DNA of 53,012 nucleotides from Hoylesella loescheii DSM 19665 = JCM 12249 = ATCC 15930 (GCF_000378085.1 NZ_KB899224.1:1-53012); one strand, 5' to 3'. Shown: positions 40,902 to 50,227, numbered from the stretch's first letter. Notes: generated by a model not told the origin, from the sequence alone. Numbers and translations: made by a program.

Positions 40902-41483
40902 TCACAAGGAAATGTTTTTGGAATTAACCAATTGGAAATTAAGAGTTAGAAGCGATTCCCACTCTTTTTTGTTATCGGCGATGTGTTCGAAGAAATTCAT
41001 TACCGCTCGCCTGAACTCCTCCTTCGTTCCGTAAAATCCCGTATTGATGACTTTCTTCCGGAGCATTTCCCAAAGGCGTTCGATGAGATTGAGGCTTGGC
41101 GAATACGGAAGTAGGAACACTTGCCTTATTTTGGTGTTCTTCACCCATTAGGCAACACTCTTGGCATAGGTGTATACCTTACGACGGAGTTCAGCACATA
41201 GGGCGGCAATTTGCGAACTGTCCAGAAGTACTCAATAGCCCTTGTAGTGCTTGTCGGTCAGTTTGGAAATGCCACCCGACTTGTAGGCCTCTGCATAGTT
41301 GTATACGCTGGATAGGCTTATTCCAAGGCCGTAGGAGATTGTTTTCGCATCGTGACCATGGGCCAACATCAGCATGCAGGTAATCTGGGCCCAGTAGGGT
41401 TCAAATTCCTTATTGTGCTGAAACCAGCGAAGGGTTTCGAGTTCTTCTATGGATAAGTGTAATTTAATGATGCAAAGATTCAT
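40902..41483 (-). pseudogene. IS630-family transposase remnant with internal deletion
   Basis: From ATG 41483 an N-terminal helix-turn-helix region is readable (LTRWFQHNKEF-like start; ISYGLGISLSSVYNYAEAYK), then a stop at HYKGY, then further codons (VLLDSSQIAALCAELRRK) and a second stop. The C-terminal DDE segment resumes as RQVFLLPYSPSLNLIERLWE. The catalytic core between is missing. It lies between two effector modules and abuts the adaptor gene start. Confidence 0.75.
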
Positions 41484-41528
41484 TTTTTAACACATCCAAA
41501 TCTGTTTACTTTCTACAATAAATCAACG

Positions 41529-42440
41529 TTAACCTTTTGCTAATCTGACATAAATGTATTTAGGGATATTTGTTTTCTTTGATTTACGGGCTAAAGTGAT
41601 ATAATTCAGATATGACTTACGTGCATCTTCATATTCTCCATACGCCCATTGAGCATCTCCTAAAAGAATCCAAGCCTCACTTTGTTCAGAAAAGATTCTT
41701 GTCACTTCCAACAAAAAGAGTCTGGCCTCATTGTATTTCTTATATCTTATCAGCTTATCGCTGATATTAATATACATTCGAACATTTTTCCTGTTTAATG
41801 GATTCCTGCTCAATATGGGGTAAACATCAAACCATTCAACTTCTTTCAACAGAGTTCCCTTTTGCAAGTTTACTATAGACAAGCCTTTAATGGAACTTTC
41901 ATTATGAGGCCAATCAGTCGCAAATTTCTCCACCTCGCCTTCTATGTCTTGTCCCATACTATTTATCATCTGTTGCATAGAACGGAAACTTTCAATGCTA
42001 TCTTTGTCGTCTTGTATCGTAAAGCATTTAATGATTTCCTTACGATCCGGATTGAAGAGAAGTTTATATACACAAGCTACACGAATAGTTTCCCCCTTCA
42101 TGTTAATCATATTGCCACCAGTTCTGCGGATATGGTACAAATAGATATCGAAATCAGTAGAAAGTTTTTCCTGCGGAAGGCTACTCCATTCCTTAATGTA
42201 TATATCCTCAACACGCGCTAATCTCGGATCTACTTTCTCTAACTTATTGACTATGTAATATGAACAGTATCCCATCATTGAATCTTGAACTGTATAGTTG
42301 TAAATAAAGGGATAATCTGTTTTTTGTAGCTCGGGAAAGGTATCCTTTCCTACCATAAAAGAATACATCATTCGGCCTGCCTGAGCGCAACAAACATAAG
42401 CCAAAAGTAACAATACCAATAAAACACTATTTCTCTTCAT
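41529..42440 (-). CDS. periplasmic TPR-like candidate immunity protein for the GH19 effector
   Basis: The 303-aa protein has a signal peptide (ends AQAG, about residue 22), a long soluble region without a recognised domain, and a C-terminal pair of TPR-like helices (KYNEARLFLLEVTRIFSEQ, AWILLGDAQWAYGEYEDARK). Its ATG lies inside the effector 3' end, overlapping by 14 nt, so the two are translationally coupled. A periplasmic location is what would be needed to block a peptidoglycan-cleaving toxin. The immunity role is inference from this context. Confidence 0.7.
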   Translation of the reverse strand: MKRNSVLLVLLLLAYVCCAQAGRMMYSFMVGKDTFPELQKTDYPFIYNYTVQDSMMGYCSYYIVNKLEKVDPRLARVEDIYIKEWSSLPQEKLSTDFDIYLYHIRRTGGNMINMKGETIRVACVYKLLFNPDRKEIIKCFTIQDDKDSIESFRSMQQMINSMGQDIEGEVEKFATDWPHNESSIKGLSIVNLQKGTLLKEVEWFDVYPILSRNPLNRKNVRMYINISDKLIRYKKYNEARLFLLEVTRIFSEQSEAWILLGDAQWAYGEYEDARKSYLNYITLARKSKKTNIPKYIYVRLAKG

Positions 42441-43927
42441 TATTTCCCCTTTCCTTTATTGCAGTGTTACATGCTTGTGGATAACTAAAAATTCTTTTTA
42501 GTTGTTTCCAAGCCATCTCTCTTTCTTTATATCCATTGATTACAACTTTTGTCTTAGCATTGGGAAAATTAATTAATCGCGCTGTATTAAAAATACTATC
42601 TTTCTCTGCATAGTCATTTAACTTCATCATTTTCCAATACCAAGCCGCCGTGTCCGCAGCAATAGTTAAATCATGTGCAACTAGTTTATAGTTCTTTATA
42701 ACATCTACATTAGTTGCATCTTTATATTTCTGATAGTTCTCTTTATGTGTTAGATGCAAAAAGCCTCTCCCCCTATAGGGATCGTATCTTAATTTTTCTC
42801 CAAGCTCTCTCGTGGCTGTAAAATACATCGTTTCTACATACATGTTTGCTATAAAATGTATTTTATGTGAACATTTTGTTATACCATATTTTCTAAAAGC
42901 ATCGTTTAGAACTTTCGTAAACATTTCAAATGTACGATCTTTAACAGGAACATTTGAATGTTTATCGTAAAAAAGGTTCATCTTATGAAAATATGATATA
43001 GGCTTTGTTACTTTTACTTCCTTCACAATAGTCTTCTTTGTCTTAGGGTCAATTTCTTTTTTCTTCTCTTTAATATCATAAAAAGTGTTGTCTCGTATCT
43101 TTTTGACTATATCTTTTAATTCTTGTATGGAAATGTCTCTATCGCACAAACAACTCCTAAGCTCTAATTTAGACTCACCGATAATTCCTTCTGAGAATGC
43201 TTTTATACTAGTCACCTTACTAGTCATTTTATTTCTTAAAACAAACTCATTTATTGTGATTAGACCATTCGCTCCAACCATTCCCATGTAAGAAATAACC
43301 TTAGAGTCTTTTTCGCTTGTAAAAGTAAGGGGTAACTTCTCACCTGCTTTGGCATTCTTAACTTGAACGTATAGTGTGACAGGTGTATTAACATACAAAT
43401 CTCTACGCTCTTCCTCTCCATCCAACCAATAAGCATCAATAAGAACTTTTCTTCTGTCTAAGGGGTTTATTTGTTCTAATGTGGCGGTTTGCCCACTATG
43501 GACGATTTTCAGGTCTTCACCACTGACCATACATCTAATGGTGGACTTGACCAAAAGCGCATGATGGTTGCCAATGATGGTTTCCGAATGGTTCGCCCAC
43601 TGTCCCAGACTGATAACCGACTTGCAGGGCGGCTTGTGGTTTCCCCATTTTGGATGCGTGCAAATACCTGTAAAACCAAAGTTCGCCTGTCCATATATTG
43701 TCGCCAACCGTTGCCCACGGCTTATCTTGAAGCATCACGTTCTCTGCCGTAACCTTAAGCGTGGCCACGGGAGAACTGCAATGCTTACACTGGACCTTTC
43801 CTCCCTCGCAGACATATTTCACATCTTCATTTGGATCGCGCCATTTGCGTTCTTTCTCCTCCTGACGCTGATTCTCGTTTTCAGCGAGGTTCTCTTGGTT
43901 GGCAGATTTGTTCACGTTGAAATCCAT
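42427..43927 (-). pseudogene. PAAR-like (DUF4280) effector with C-terminal GH19 lysozyme domain, one frameshift
   Basis: ATG 43927 follows AGGAGG, a strong ribosome-binding site. The N-terminal part reads VKYVCEGGKVQCKHCSSPVA, then PWATVGDN; the next frame continues NFGFTGICTHPKWGNHKPPC and IRCMVSGEDLKIVHSGQ, together a DUF4280/PAAR-like domain. One extra A in the run at 43691-43705 breaks the frame; removing it gives VGDNYGQANFGF. The C-terminal 200 residues are GH19-like (FIANMYVETMYF with the catalytic Glu, RGRGFLHLTHKENYQKYKD, then TAADTAAWYW), predicted to cleave peptidoglycan glycan. It may be a pseudogene, a phase-variable gene or an assembly error. Its partner overlaps its 3' end. Confidence 0.75.
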
Positions 43928-43930
43928 AAG

Positions 43931-44821
43931 CTATTCTTCCTCCTGTCGTGTTAGTTCGTACTTCCAATATACACAGCGGTCTTCTTTCGTATAGTCAACC
44001 TCCAGCTGCACCCAATCGGGGAAAAGGCTCCCTGTGGATATTTGTGTCCGACCGTAAAACTTGTTCACCCTACAGTCGTTTGGCTCACCCAAAGCTTTTC
44101 CTGTGATGGAAAAACACCGGCTATCGCCTAAATTCTTCTCATGTCGTAGCGTTTCCTCGAACATGACGTCATCAAAATCAGACAGCATTACTTGTTGCTT
44201 TCTACTCCATCCTGCCGACGTATTATAGGGAGTGCCAATAAACATCAGACCATAATAGAAATAATTACTTATCGGCATGCCATATACTTCGGGAGAAACC
44301 ATTGTGTTGTTTATTCTCATGAGGTAATCATCTACAATCCCTCCTTTGTAATCAGACTGTAACAACGAACGTATAGCTGCCCACTGCCTAGATAGGTCCT
44401 GTTCATTCTTAATTACAATGTTATTCGCATCATCTACGCCAATCTGCAACCCATCATATCGGTAGGCGCATCTTTGGAGGAAATCAGTCGATTTCACTAG
44501 AGATTTGTCCAAGTCCATAACAACATTAGATGTCGATATTTCTAAAGGCATCAAGTTCTTTGATACAAGTTCAGACTGCGGAATGTCTTCTTGAATAAGA
44601 AGTGAACTCTCAATGGAGAAAGTATTCTCTGATACTACTTCCTTTTCAGAATATACCCTTAGGCACACCTCATTAAGGTATTGTATGTTTTTATCCATAC
44701 GCATCAAACATTCTTTAACTATATGATAGGCCTTATTTAAAAAATGCACACAACCTTTTACAACTAAGCATTGTACAAATATCTTCAAGACAGGATTGTC
44801 AGTTACTTGATCTATAATCAC
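43931..44821 (-). CDS. adaptor-like protein preceding the GH19 effector
   Basis: The 296-aa frame may start at ATG 44821 or at 44698 (MDKNIQYLNEVCLRVYSEKE), which is more like its relatives. It has no signal peptide, membrane helix or known domain. Regions comparable with the protein at 39988 are NEQDLSRQWAAIRSLL (versus NFDELHSKWQEIKSRI) and a C-terminal beta segment (WVQLEVDYTKEDRCVYWKYE). The stop is 3 nt before the effector ATG, and the effector's ribosome-binding site lies within this gene. A loading or chaperone role is inferred from its position. Confidence 0.65.
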   Translation of the reverse strand: MIIDQVTDNPVLKIFVQCLVVKGCVHFLNKAYHIVKECLMRMDKNIQYLNEVCLRVYSEKEVVSENTFSIESSLLIQEDIPQSELVSKNLMPLEISTSNVVMDLDKSLVKSTDFLQRCAYRYDGLQIGVDDANNIVIKNEQDLSRQWAAIRSLLQSDYKGGIVDDYLMRINNTMVSPEVYGMPISNYFYYGLMFIGTPYNTSAGWSRKQQVMLSDFDDVMFEETLRHEKNLGDSRCFSITGKALGEPNDCRVNKFYGRTQISTGSLFPDWVQLEVDYTKEDRCVYWKYELTRQEEE

Positions 44822-44838
44822 ACATTATAAAAACAGAT

Positions 44839-45498
44839 TTACTTCTCCATACGTGATATAACCTCGTCAATGATACGCCCATTACGTGCGTCTATGACCA
44901 CATTACGACCGAAACTTTCTCCTTTTTTATGCCAACTGATATCCCAGCACGGTATATTTGACTCATCAATATAACGTCCTACGTACGTCCTTTCATCATT
45001 AAGGTCAATGTCCTTCTTCTTAGTAAATAATAGAACCTTCTGCCAAGAGAATTGTTTATAAGGCTCATCTTTATTAATCTCTTTAAGAAGATGACCTTCG
45101 ATATCATACTCTCTCCATATTCCACATTCAAAATCTCTACTATAATATTCGCCCAATTGTTGGAGATTGCCATTGAGGAAATAATAGTGAAGTTCACCAA
45201 ACAACGCACCATTGACTTGCCTCCGCTTTAGATATCCGTCATCATACTTTGCCAAATACACTTCATATCCCATGGTATCGATGTATTCGCAACACATAAC
45301 GTTTCCCTCAAACTCTATACCAGGAAGCTCCTGTTCCAGTTTCCATCTGTACTCAAGAAGTTTCCTATTGGCATCAGCCGTATCAAGCTTTCCAAAACGA
45401 GTCATACGAGTCTTCTTTTTTGTTATGGTCTTTTGCGGTGCACGCGACACACATGCAGTAAAAAAGACAGATGTGATTATTAAAAGTAACCTTATCAT
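44839..45498 (-). CDS. MORN-like lipoprotein, candidate immunity (copy 2)
   Basis: The 219-aa lipoprotein has the signal ending FFTAC shared with 45553 and 36812. The body has MORN-like repeats (FGELHYYFLNGNLQQLGEYY, CGIWREYDIEGHLLKEI) and ends VVIDARNGRIIDEV. It has the same length as its neighbour, about 60% identical by eye, so it is a tandem duplicate. Duplicate, diverged immunity genes after an effector are common in T6SS and contact-dependent loci. Confidence 0.75.
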   Translation of the reverse strand: MIRLLLIITSVFFTACVSRAPQKTITKKKTRMTRFGKLDTADANRKLLEYRWKLEQELPGIEFEGNVMCCEYIDTMGYEVYLAKYDDGYLKRRQVNGALFGELHYYFLNGNLQQLGEYYSRDFECGIWREYDIEGHLLKEINKDEPYKQFSWQKVLLFTKKKDIDLNDERTYVGRYIDESNIPCWDISWHKKGESFGRNVVIDARNGRIIDEVISRMEK

Positions 45499-45552
45499 TT
45501 TCCTACTTGCAAATGAGTTATACTATTCTAAAGAGGCTCCGAAACATACGTT

Positions 45553-46212
45553 TTATTTCTCTGGCTGTAATATGTCATCTTCGACAACGCGCCCATTACG
45601 CGCATCAATAGTGACGCCGCGAAAGATATGTATGTCCATGTTTCTCCAGCGTACATACCAATAGGGAACATTTAATTCGTCTACATACCGGTCTACGAAG
45701 GTCTGCTCGTCATAAAGATCAATGTTATGTTCTTTAATAAAGAGCAAGATGTTTTGCCAAGAATACTTCCTGTAAGGCTTGTCCATATCCGTCTCTTTGA
45801 TAAGATTACCTTCTATGTCGTATTCTCTCCATACTCCACATTTAAATTCTCTAAGAAAATATTCACCAGACTCTTGAATATTGCCATTTAGGAAATAGTA
45901 TCGATATTCTCCAAACAAGCTGTCTTCTCTCCACCTCTTTTTAAGATATCCATCATCGTTCTTTTCCAAATATATAACATATCCCATAGAATCAGTAAAT
46001 TCACAGTCTGTGGGCGGGTCTATAAATTGCTCTTCGGGAAACTCCTGCTCTTCCTTTTTCCTATATTCAAGTATTCTTTTGTTGGCGTCAGCCGTATCAA
46101 GCCTTTCAAAACAAGTCATACGATTCTTCTTTTTTGTTATAATCTTTTGAGGTGCACGCGACACACATGCTGTAAAAAAGACAGATGTGATTATTAACAG
46201 TAACCTTACCAT
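45553..46212 (-). CDS. MORN-like lipoprotein, candidate immunity for the metzincin effector
   Basis: The 219-aa lipoprotein has a signal ending in FFTAC, then MORN-like repeats (FGEYRYYFLNGNIQESGEYF, CGVWREYDIEGNLIKETD) and a C-terminal VTIDARNGRVVEDD. Its start codon overlaps the metallopeptidase stop (ATGGTAA), so translation is coupled. MORN-repeat proteins occur as immunity partners in polymorphic-toxin systems. That role, and periplasmic binding to the effector, are inferred from context. Confidence 0.78.
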   Translation of the reverse strand: MVRLLLIITSVFFTACVSRAPQKIITKKKNRMTCFERLDTADANKRILEYRKKEEQEFPEEQFIDPPTDCEFTDSMGYVIYLEKNDDGYLKKRWREDSLFGEYRYYFLNGNIQESGEYFLREFKCGVWREYDIEGNLIKETDMDKPYRKYSWQNILLFIKEHNIDLYDEQTFVDRYVDELNVPYWYVRWRNMDIHIFRGVTIDARNGRVVEDDILQPEK

Positions 46213-47459
46213 TTCCCTGCTTGCAAATGAGTTATACTATTCTGAATAGCCCGCCATTGATATTCCCACGTTGCGATTGTTGGGATACCACTATGCATAT
46301 CCGAGTAGTCCATGATGTTGTCCGTAAGATCATTTTTAAAGGCAACATCGAAATAAGACACACTGATTTTACTGAAACTGTGCGGAAGACCAATACAATG
46401 TAGCAATTCATGGACTGCAGTATTGTCATTTAAGCCATTAAAGGAAATGATTACCTCAAGGGAAAATAAATTACGCGCCCTCCCATATAACGGCATCTCT
46501 TTTCCTGAGGTATCATCAACACATTTTCGGTTTATATAATACAATTTAAAATATTTATTGAACTTTGGAAACTTTTTGGATAACTCAGCGTTGAGAAACG
46601 AATACAAATCACCACTACTTAGAGAACTACTATGTATCCATCCTTTGGGGGTAAAGTATTTACTTGTTTCTTTATTTGTTAGTGCCTGTTCGATATTTAG
46701 GCTAACTGTATGATCATCTATTTTGACATACGCCTGTCCTAGAATATTTCTCAGTTTCGTTACACTGCTTGATATATCGGGAAAAGTTTCTTTTTCCTTA
46801 AACAAAACTCGCACAACAGCCACATTGATCGTTCTTTGGTGTTTCTTGTCATTGGCTTTTACAATGAGCTTACCCGCAAGGTGCTTCACATTGTCCTCAT
46901 CATAGGCGTAGACCTTAATATCCTGATCTCTAGAAAATTCCTTTAAACAAGTAACAACAAGTTCATCAGGAAGGGTGTGCTTTCCCTTTCCTAGTGTTGG
47001 AATAGTATCTTTGCTTAGCTGAAATATCCCTGAAGTTTGGCATTGATACTCCATTTTTACCGCGGGCTCTTTCACCTCCACTTTTAAGGTTAGCTTCGCA
47101 CTTGCACCTTTCCGCAATGTCATAACGGGGGATATATACATAAAAGGACGCTTCCCTTGAGTTTTCCAAGGTATCACGAACCGTTTTGTACTGAACATAC
47201 GTGAAGCATAGTAGTCATACACCCGCATAGTCTTGTCTACAATTACCTCATTCTTAGAAGTATGTTTGTTTCCCATAATATTGGCATACCATGTATCCCC
47301 AGGACGCCCCGAGTCGCCCATACGAATCCTATCAAAGCCGTATTTACCCTTATAACTACCTGATGTGCGGAATTGAACGATGACTTTTGCCCCTGTCTTA
47401 CTTAATGGAACACTGGCAGAGAGGTCGTATGCAAAACTGTTAAATGCTTTTCCACTCAT
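46206..47459 (-). CDS. metzincin-type zinc metallopeptidase, candidate T6SS effector
   Basis: The 417-aa protein has no signal peptide. The C-terminal domain has the full metzincin motif HELLHCIGLPH (residues 350-360: His350, Glu351, His354, His360) and a Met-turn-like NIMDYSD about 20 residues on. The N-terminal half (about 1-250) is beta-rich, unrecognised, and may be the delivery domain. It starts 12 nt after the vgrG stop, and its own stop overlaps the lipoprotein start. These positions suggest a VgrG-delivered protease with an immunity partner. A decayed homologue is at 37996. Confidence 0.8.
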   Translation of the reverse strand: MSGKAFNSFAYDLSASVPLSKTGAKVIVQFRTSGSYKGKYGFDRIRMGDSGRPGDTWYANIMGNKHTSKNEVIVDKTMRVYDYYASRMFSTKRFVIPWKTQGKRPFMYISPVMTLRKGASAKLTLKVEVKEPAVKMEYQCQTSGIFQLSKDTIPTLGKGKHTLPDELVVTCLKEFSRDQDIKVYAYDEDNVKHLAGKLIVKANDKKHQRTINVAVVRVLFKEKETFPDISSSVTKLRNILGQAYVKIDDHTVSLNIEQALTNKETSKYFTPKGWIHSSSLSSGDLYSFLNAELSKKFPKFNKYFKLYYINRKCVDDTSGKEMPLYGRARNLFSLEVIISFNGLNDNTAVHELLHCIGLPHSFSKISVSYFDVAFKNDLTDNIMDYSDMHSGIPTIATWEYQWRAIQNSITHLQAGKW

Positions 47460-47471
47460 AACACTTCTTTT

Positions 47472-49012
47472 TTATCCTTTACAGATGCGAGCATCGTCTT
47501 TACCCTGAAGCAAAGCTTTACCTTCTGCAGTTATTGCTGCATCACCGGAAGTTGCCGACTGCACAATTTCTCCAGCAGTTTGAGAAGAAAGTCCACCGAC
47601 ATTAATGCTTGAATCATTACTAATTTCCTCTTCCTTCTCTGTTGCCTCCAAAGAAACTTTATTCCCGATGGTCGAAACTTTGTCTTTCCCCACATTTTCT
47701 ATTGCATTTTCCTCTACATTCAATTTCATGTTTTTTGCATTCACAGTAAACGTCTCGGCCGCGTTAAACGTTATGTCCTTTTCGGCATTGACAACAATGC
47801 TGTCTTCGGCAGAATCAATGTGCACAGAGTTCCCCTTATTGTCTTTGATGGTAATGCCCAAAGATGAAGGGTCATCGTCCAACTCTATGATATGCCCGCT
47901 ACGCGTTCGGATACTTTTCAAATGGTTCTCGGCAAATCCGCCAACGCCAGTCCTACCGTTGAACAGGCTTCCCATCACGTACGGCCTGTTGGGGTCGCCA
48001 TGCCGGAAACCCACCAGCACGTGGTCGCCAACCTCGGGGATGAACACGAAACCGCGGTTCGCGGGCACGTTCTCGCTACCACCGCCGTCGGGCGTCATCA
48101 CGCGTATCCAACCCGTACGCATGTTGCCCGTCTGCCAATTCATCTGGACCTGGACGCGACCCTTGCCGTCGGGGTCGGCGTTGCCGATGACCCTAGCCAC
48201 CTGCGTCTCGGCAACAGACCTACCCACGTCGCGAACGGGAAGGCTACGGGCGACCGAAGGTATCGCGCGGAAGCTGTTGCCGTAGAAGCGGTCGTCGCCG
48301 ACATCGTGCGTGACGTCGATGACCAGGAACTCACCCATCGAGGCGTCGGCCACGCTGCCGATGCGCTTGCCGAACGAGCGGAAAGCTTGACCACGCTGCC
48401 CACAGACAGCCAGACGCCCCTGGTGGAGCACTCCACGTAATGCGACTCGGCCGTCTCCGCCTCCTGCTTCTTCTTCACGTAAAGCTCCATCTCCTTCATG
48501 TGGTGGACGCGGGAGTGGGCGTACTGCAGCGCGGGTTCCCTGAACAGCTCCATCGAGGCGCGGAAAGCCTTGTGCCCGAGCTCGTCAAGGCCCGAGGGCT
48601 TGTCCGGCGTGGGCTCGGCCATGCCATGGTCGTCCTTCGAGACGTAAGAGAATACCTTGGCGGGACGCGCAAGCGTCTGCACCCCCGTCTCGAAGCTGAT
48701 CAGGTTCCGCTCGAACTCAAGCCCGACCGCATCGGGAAGTTCGGGCTTGCCGAAGACAAGACGCGTGCCGTCGTAGTAAAGCCATTCCTTGTACTTCCAG
48801 GCAAGGCGGCTGATGAAGTCGAAGTCCGACTCGTTGTACTGGCAGACGTAACCCACGGGGTCACGATTCTCCGGATTGGCCAGCAGCTTGACGCCCGCCT
48901 TCTCGCACAGTTCGCCAACGATGTCGGCCAACGTCCAGTCAAGCCACGAGTGGCAGTTCTCACCGTTCTCGAGCAGGTAGGTGCTAAAGAAATCTGACAC
49001 GCGGATGTGACC
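47472..49012 (-). pseudogene. 5'-truncated, frameshifted VgrG spike protein
   Basis: From about 49012 the frame reads VIGHIRVSDFFSTYLLENGE, WLDWTLADIVGELCEKAG, then YNESDFDFISRLAWKYKEWL, which is the central VgrG (gp27-like) region. Near 48385 the frame changes by one base, then continues FGKRIGSVADASMGEFLVID, the OB-fold segment (GRVQVQMNWQTGNMRTGWIR), GDHVLVGFRHGDPNRPYVMG and the gp5-like repeat tail (SIVVNAEKDITFNAAE). The N-terminal 100 or so residues of a normal VgrG are absent. The part between about 47940 and 49000 is much richer in GC than its neighbours. As it stands it cannot give a normal spike. Confidence 0.75.
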
Positions 49013-49135
49013 GATGACAGCTTGCCCTTAAAGTCGGTGTTAGGCTGAACTCATAGTTAGAATACAGGATGTAATATACCTTGCCACCTAATTTCTGTGT
49101 TGATCTGGAAGAAAATAGAGTTTAAAAGACAACAT
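49013..49135 (-). pseudogene. remnant resembling an Hcp (TssD) N-terminus fused to vgrG
   Basis: ATG 49135 begins MLSFKLYFLPDQ; other frames continue STQKLGGKVYYILYSNYEFS, then NTDFKGKLSSVTSACQISL. The order resembles the start of Bacteroidetes TssD tube proteins (a strand, then xTDxxGKxSSxxxxxxIxL). Frameshifts are needed to join the pieces, and the sequence passes directly into the GC-rich vgrG core near 49000. This looks like a recombination junction. The TssD assignment is tentative. Confidence 0.4.
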
Positions 49136-49159
49136 GTTCAGAGGTTTCTTAAACATCTG

Positions 49160-49903
49160 TCAACTATCAAACAGACGTTTAAATTCTTCTTTGGGTAAAA
49201 CATGTCCTAGGTATTGTTTAACGTAAAGCTGAAGATGTTCACGTGAAATATCATTAAGCAGAACCGTTCTTACGTCAGGTGGGATGATTTGCTGAGGTAC
49301 AATGCTTCTGTTTGCCCATTGCTTATTGAAGTGCTGCGCCTTACGATTTTCTTCCTCCATAACATCTCCCGAAACTATTCTGTTCATGAATACAGGCATA
49401 GGGTTTATTTTCGTAACATAAGTCGGATCTTTCCATTGTAGGCGATTTACATATACGGATATTGTCATGGGCTTACGATTCTGAATGGGAAGAATCATGT
49501 CACCATCTGTTTCTCTATTTCTTAATGTCCCTAAATCATAAGTGTTCCCATCTACCGATTTGTACATTTCTAAACCTTCAAAACAGATAAGCTCAAAGTA
49601 TTTCTTATGTCTTTCTATATAATATATATAGGAATGCAACGAGTAATCAGACCTGTTGTCTCTATAATGCTCTATATGGAAATTCTTTTCTCCAAACCTA
49701 AATCCACGATACGGTTGATCGTATTGGATAACGATATTAATTACTTCAAAATGTTCAATATAAGTATTTGTATAATCCTTTCCTTTCCAGAAGCCTCCAA
49801 ACACAATAGGAGCAAGAATAAGTCCCAAAATAGGCCCTACGACATAATAGCCTACTGTGCGTGAAATTCCTACGGAAATCATTGTTCTCCATATTCTATT
49901 CAT
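49160..49903 (-). CDS. membrane protein, orphan candidate immunity
   Basis: The protein of about 247 aa (ATG 49903, or 49921) has one or two N-terminal membrane segments (about residues 15-40), then a soluble region without a known domain (VINIVIQYDQPYRGFRFGEK; then IQNRKPMTISVYVNRLQWKD). No intact effector lies directly upstream. Its size and topology resemble inner-membrane immunity proteins of the island, such as that at 50936. Function unknown. Confidence 0.6.
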   Translation of the reverse strand: MNRIWRTMISVGISRTVGYYVVGPILGLILAPIVFGGFWKGKDYTNTYIEHFEVINIVIQYDQPYRGFRFGEKNFHIEHYRDNRSDYSLHSYIYYIERHKKYFELICFEGLEMYKSVDGNTYDLGTLRNRETDGDMILPIQNRKPMTISVYVNRLQWKDPTYVTKINPMPVFMNRIVSGDVMEEENRKAQHFNKQWANRSIVPQQIIPPDVRTVLLNDISREHLQLYVKQYLGHVLPKEEFKRLFDS

Positions 49904-50005
49904 TTGAAACGATATTACCATTATGCGTATACTGATTAAACATTATTTTCAGATCCTCATCTATTGAATCGGATAAACATTTCTCTTCGTTAGCATGGTA
50001 CCTAT

Positions 50006-50227
50006 TTAGGATTCATTTACTGCCCAACCTACAATACCTAAAGCGAAACTTTTAATATTTAATTTAAATTGTTTTTTCGTAGCAGCTACATTCTTAATTG
50101 CTTTCTCTGTATTTGCCGCTGCTTTTACAGAAGCAACAGTTGCTCTACCTACCTTCTTAATGGCAGCATTTACACATATTTGAATGAGCTAAGCCTGCCT
50201 TCTCTCGAACTATTTATTAATGCACTC
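50006..50227 (-). pseudogene. orphan effector C-terminal fragment
   Basis: A minus-strand frame reads NAAIKKVGRATVASVKAAAN and TEKAIKNVAATKKQFKLNIK, then SFALGIVGWAVNES and TAA. It resembles an Ala/Lys-rich toxin tip. A frame-broken lead-in (VREKAGLAHSN) precedes it. No delivery domain is attached, so it is a stranded toxin end. Confidence 0.5.

Noticed and set aside
41096..41383. Plus-strand 95-aa frame over the IS630 remnant
   Set aside because: It is antisense to the transposase remnant.
42474..42484. Perfect DnaA box TGTGGATAA
   Set aside because: It is a single copy inside the GH19 effector coding sequence and is expected by chance.
47892..48997. Long plus-strand frames opposite vgrG
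   Set aside because: The GC-rich core lacks stop codons in several frames; the VgrG motifs are on the minus strand.
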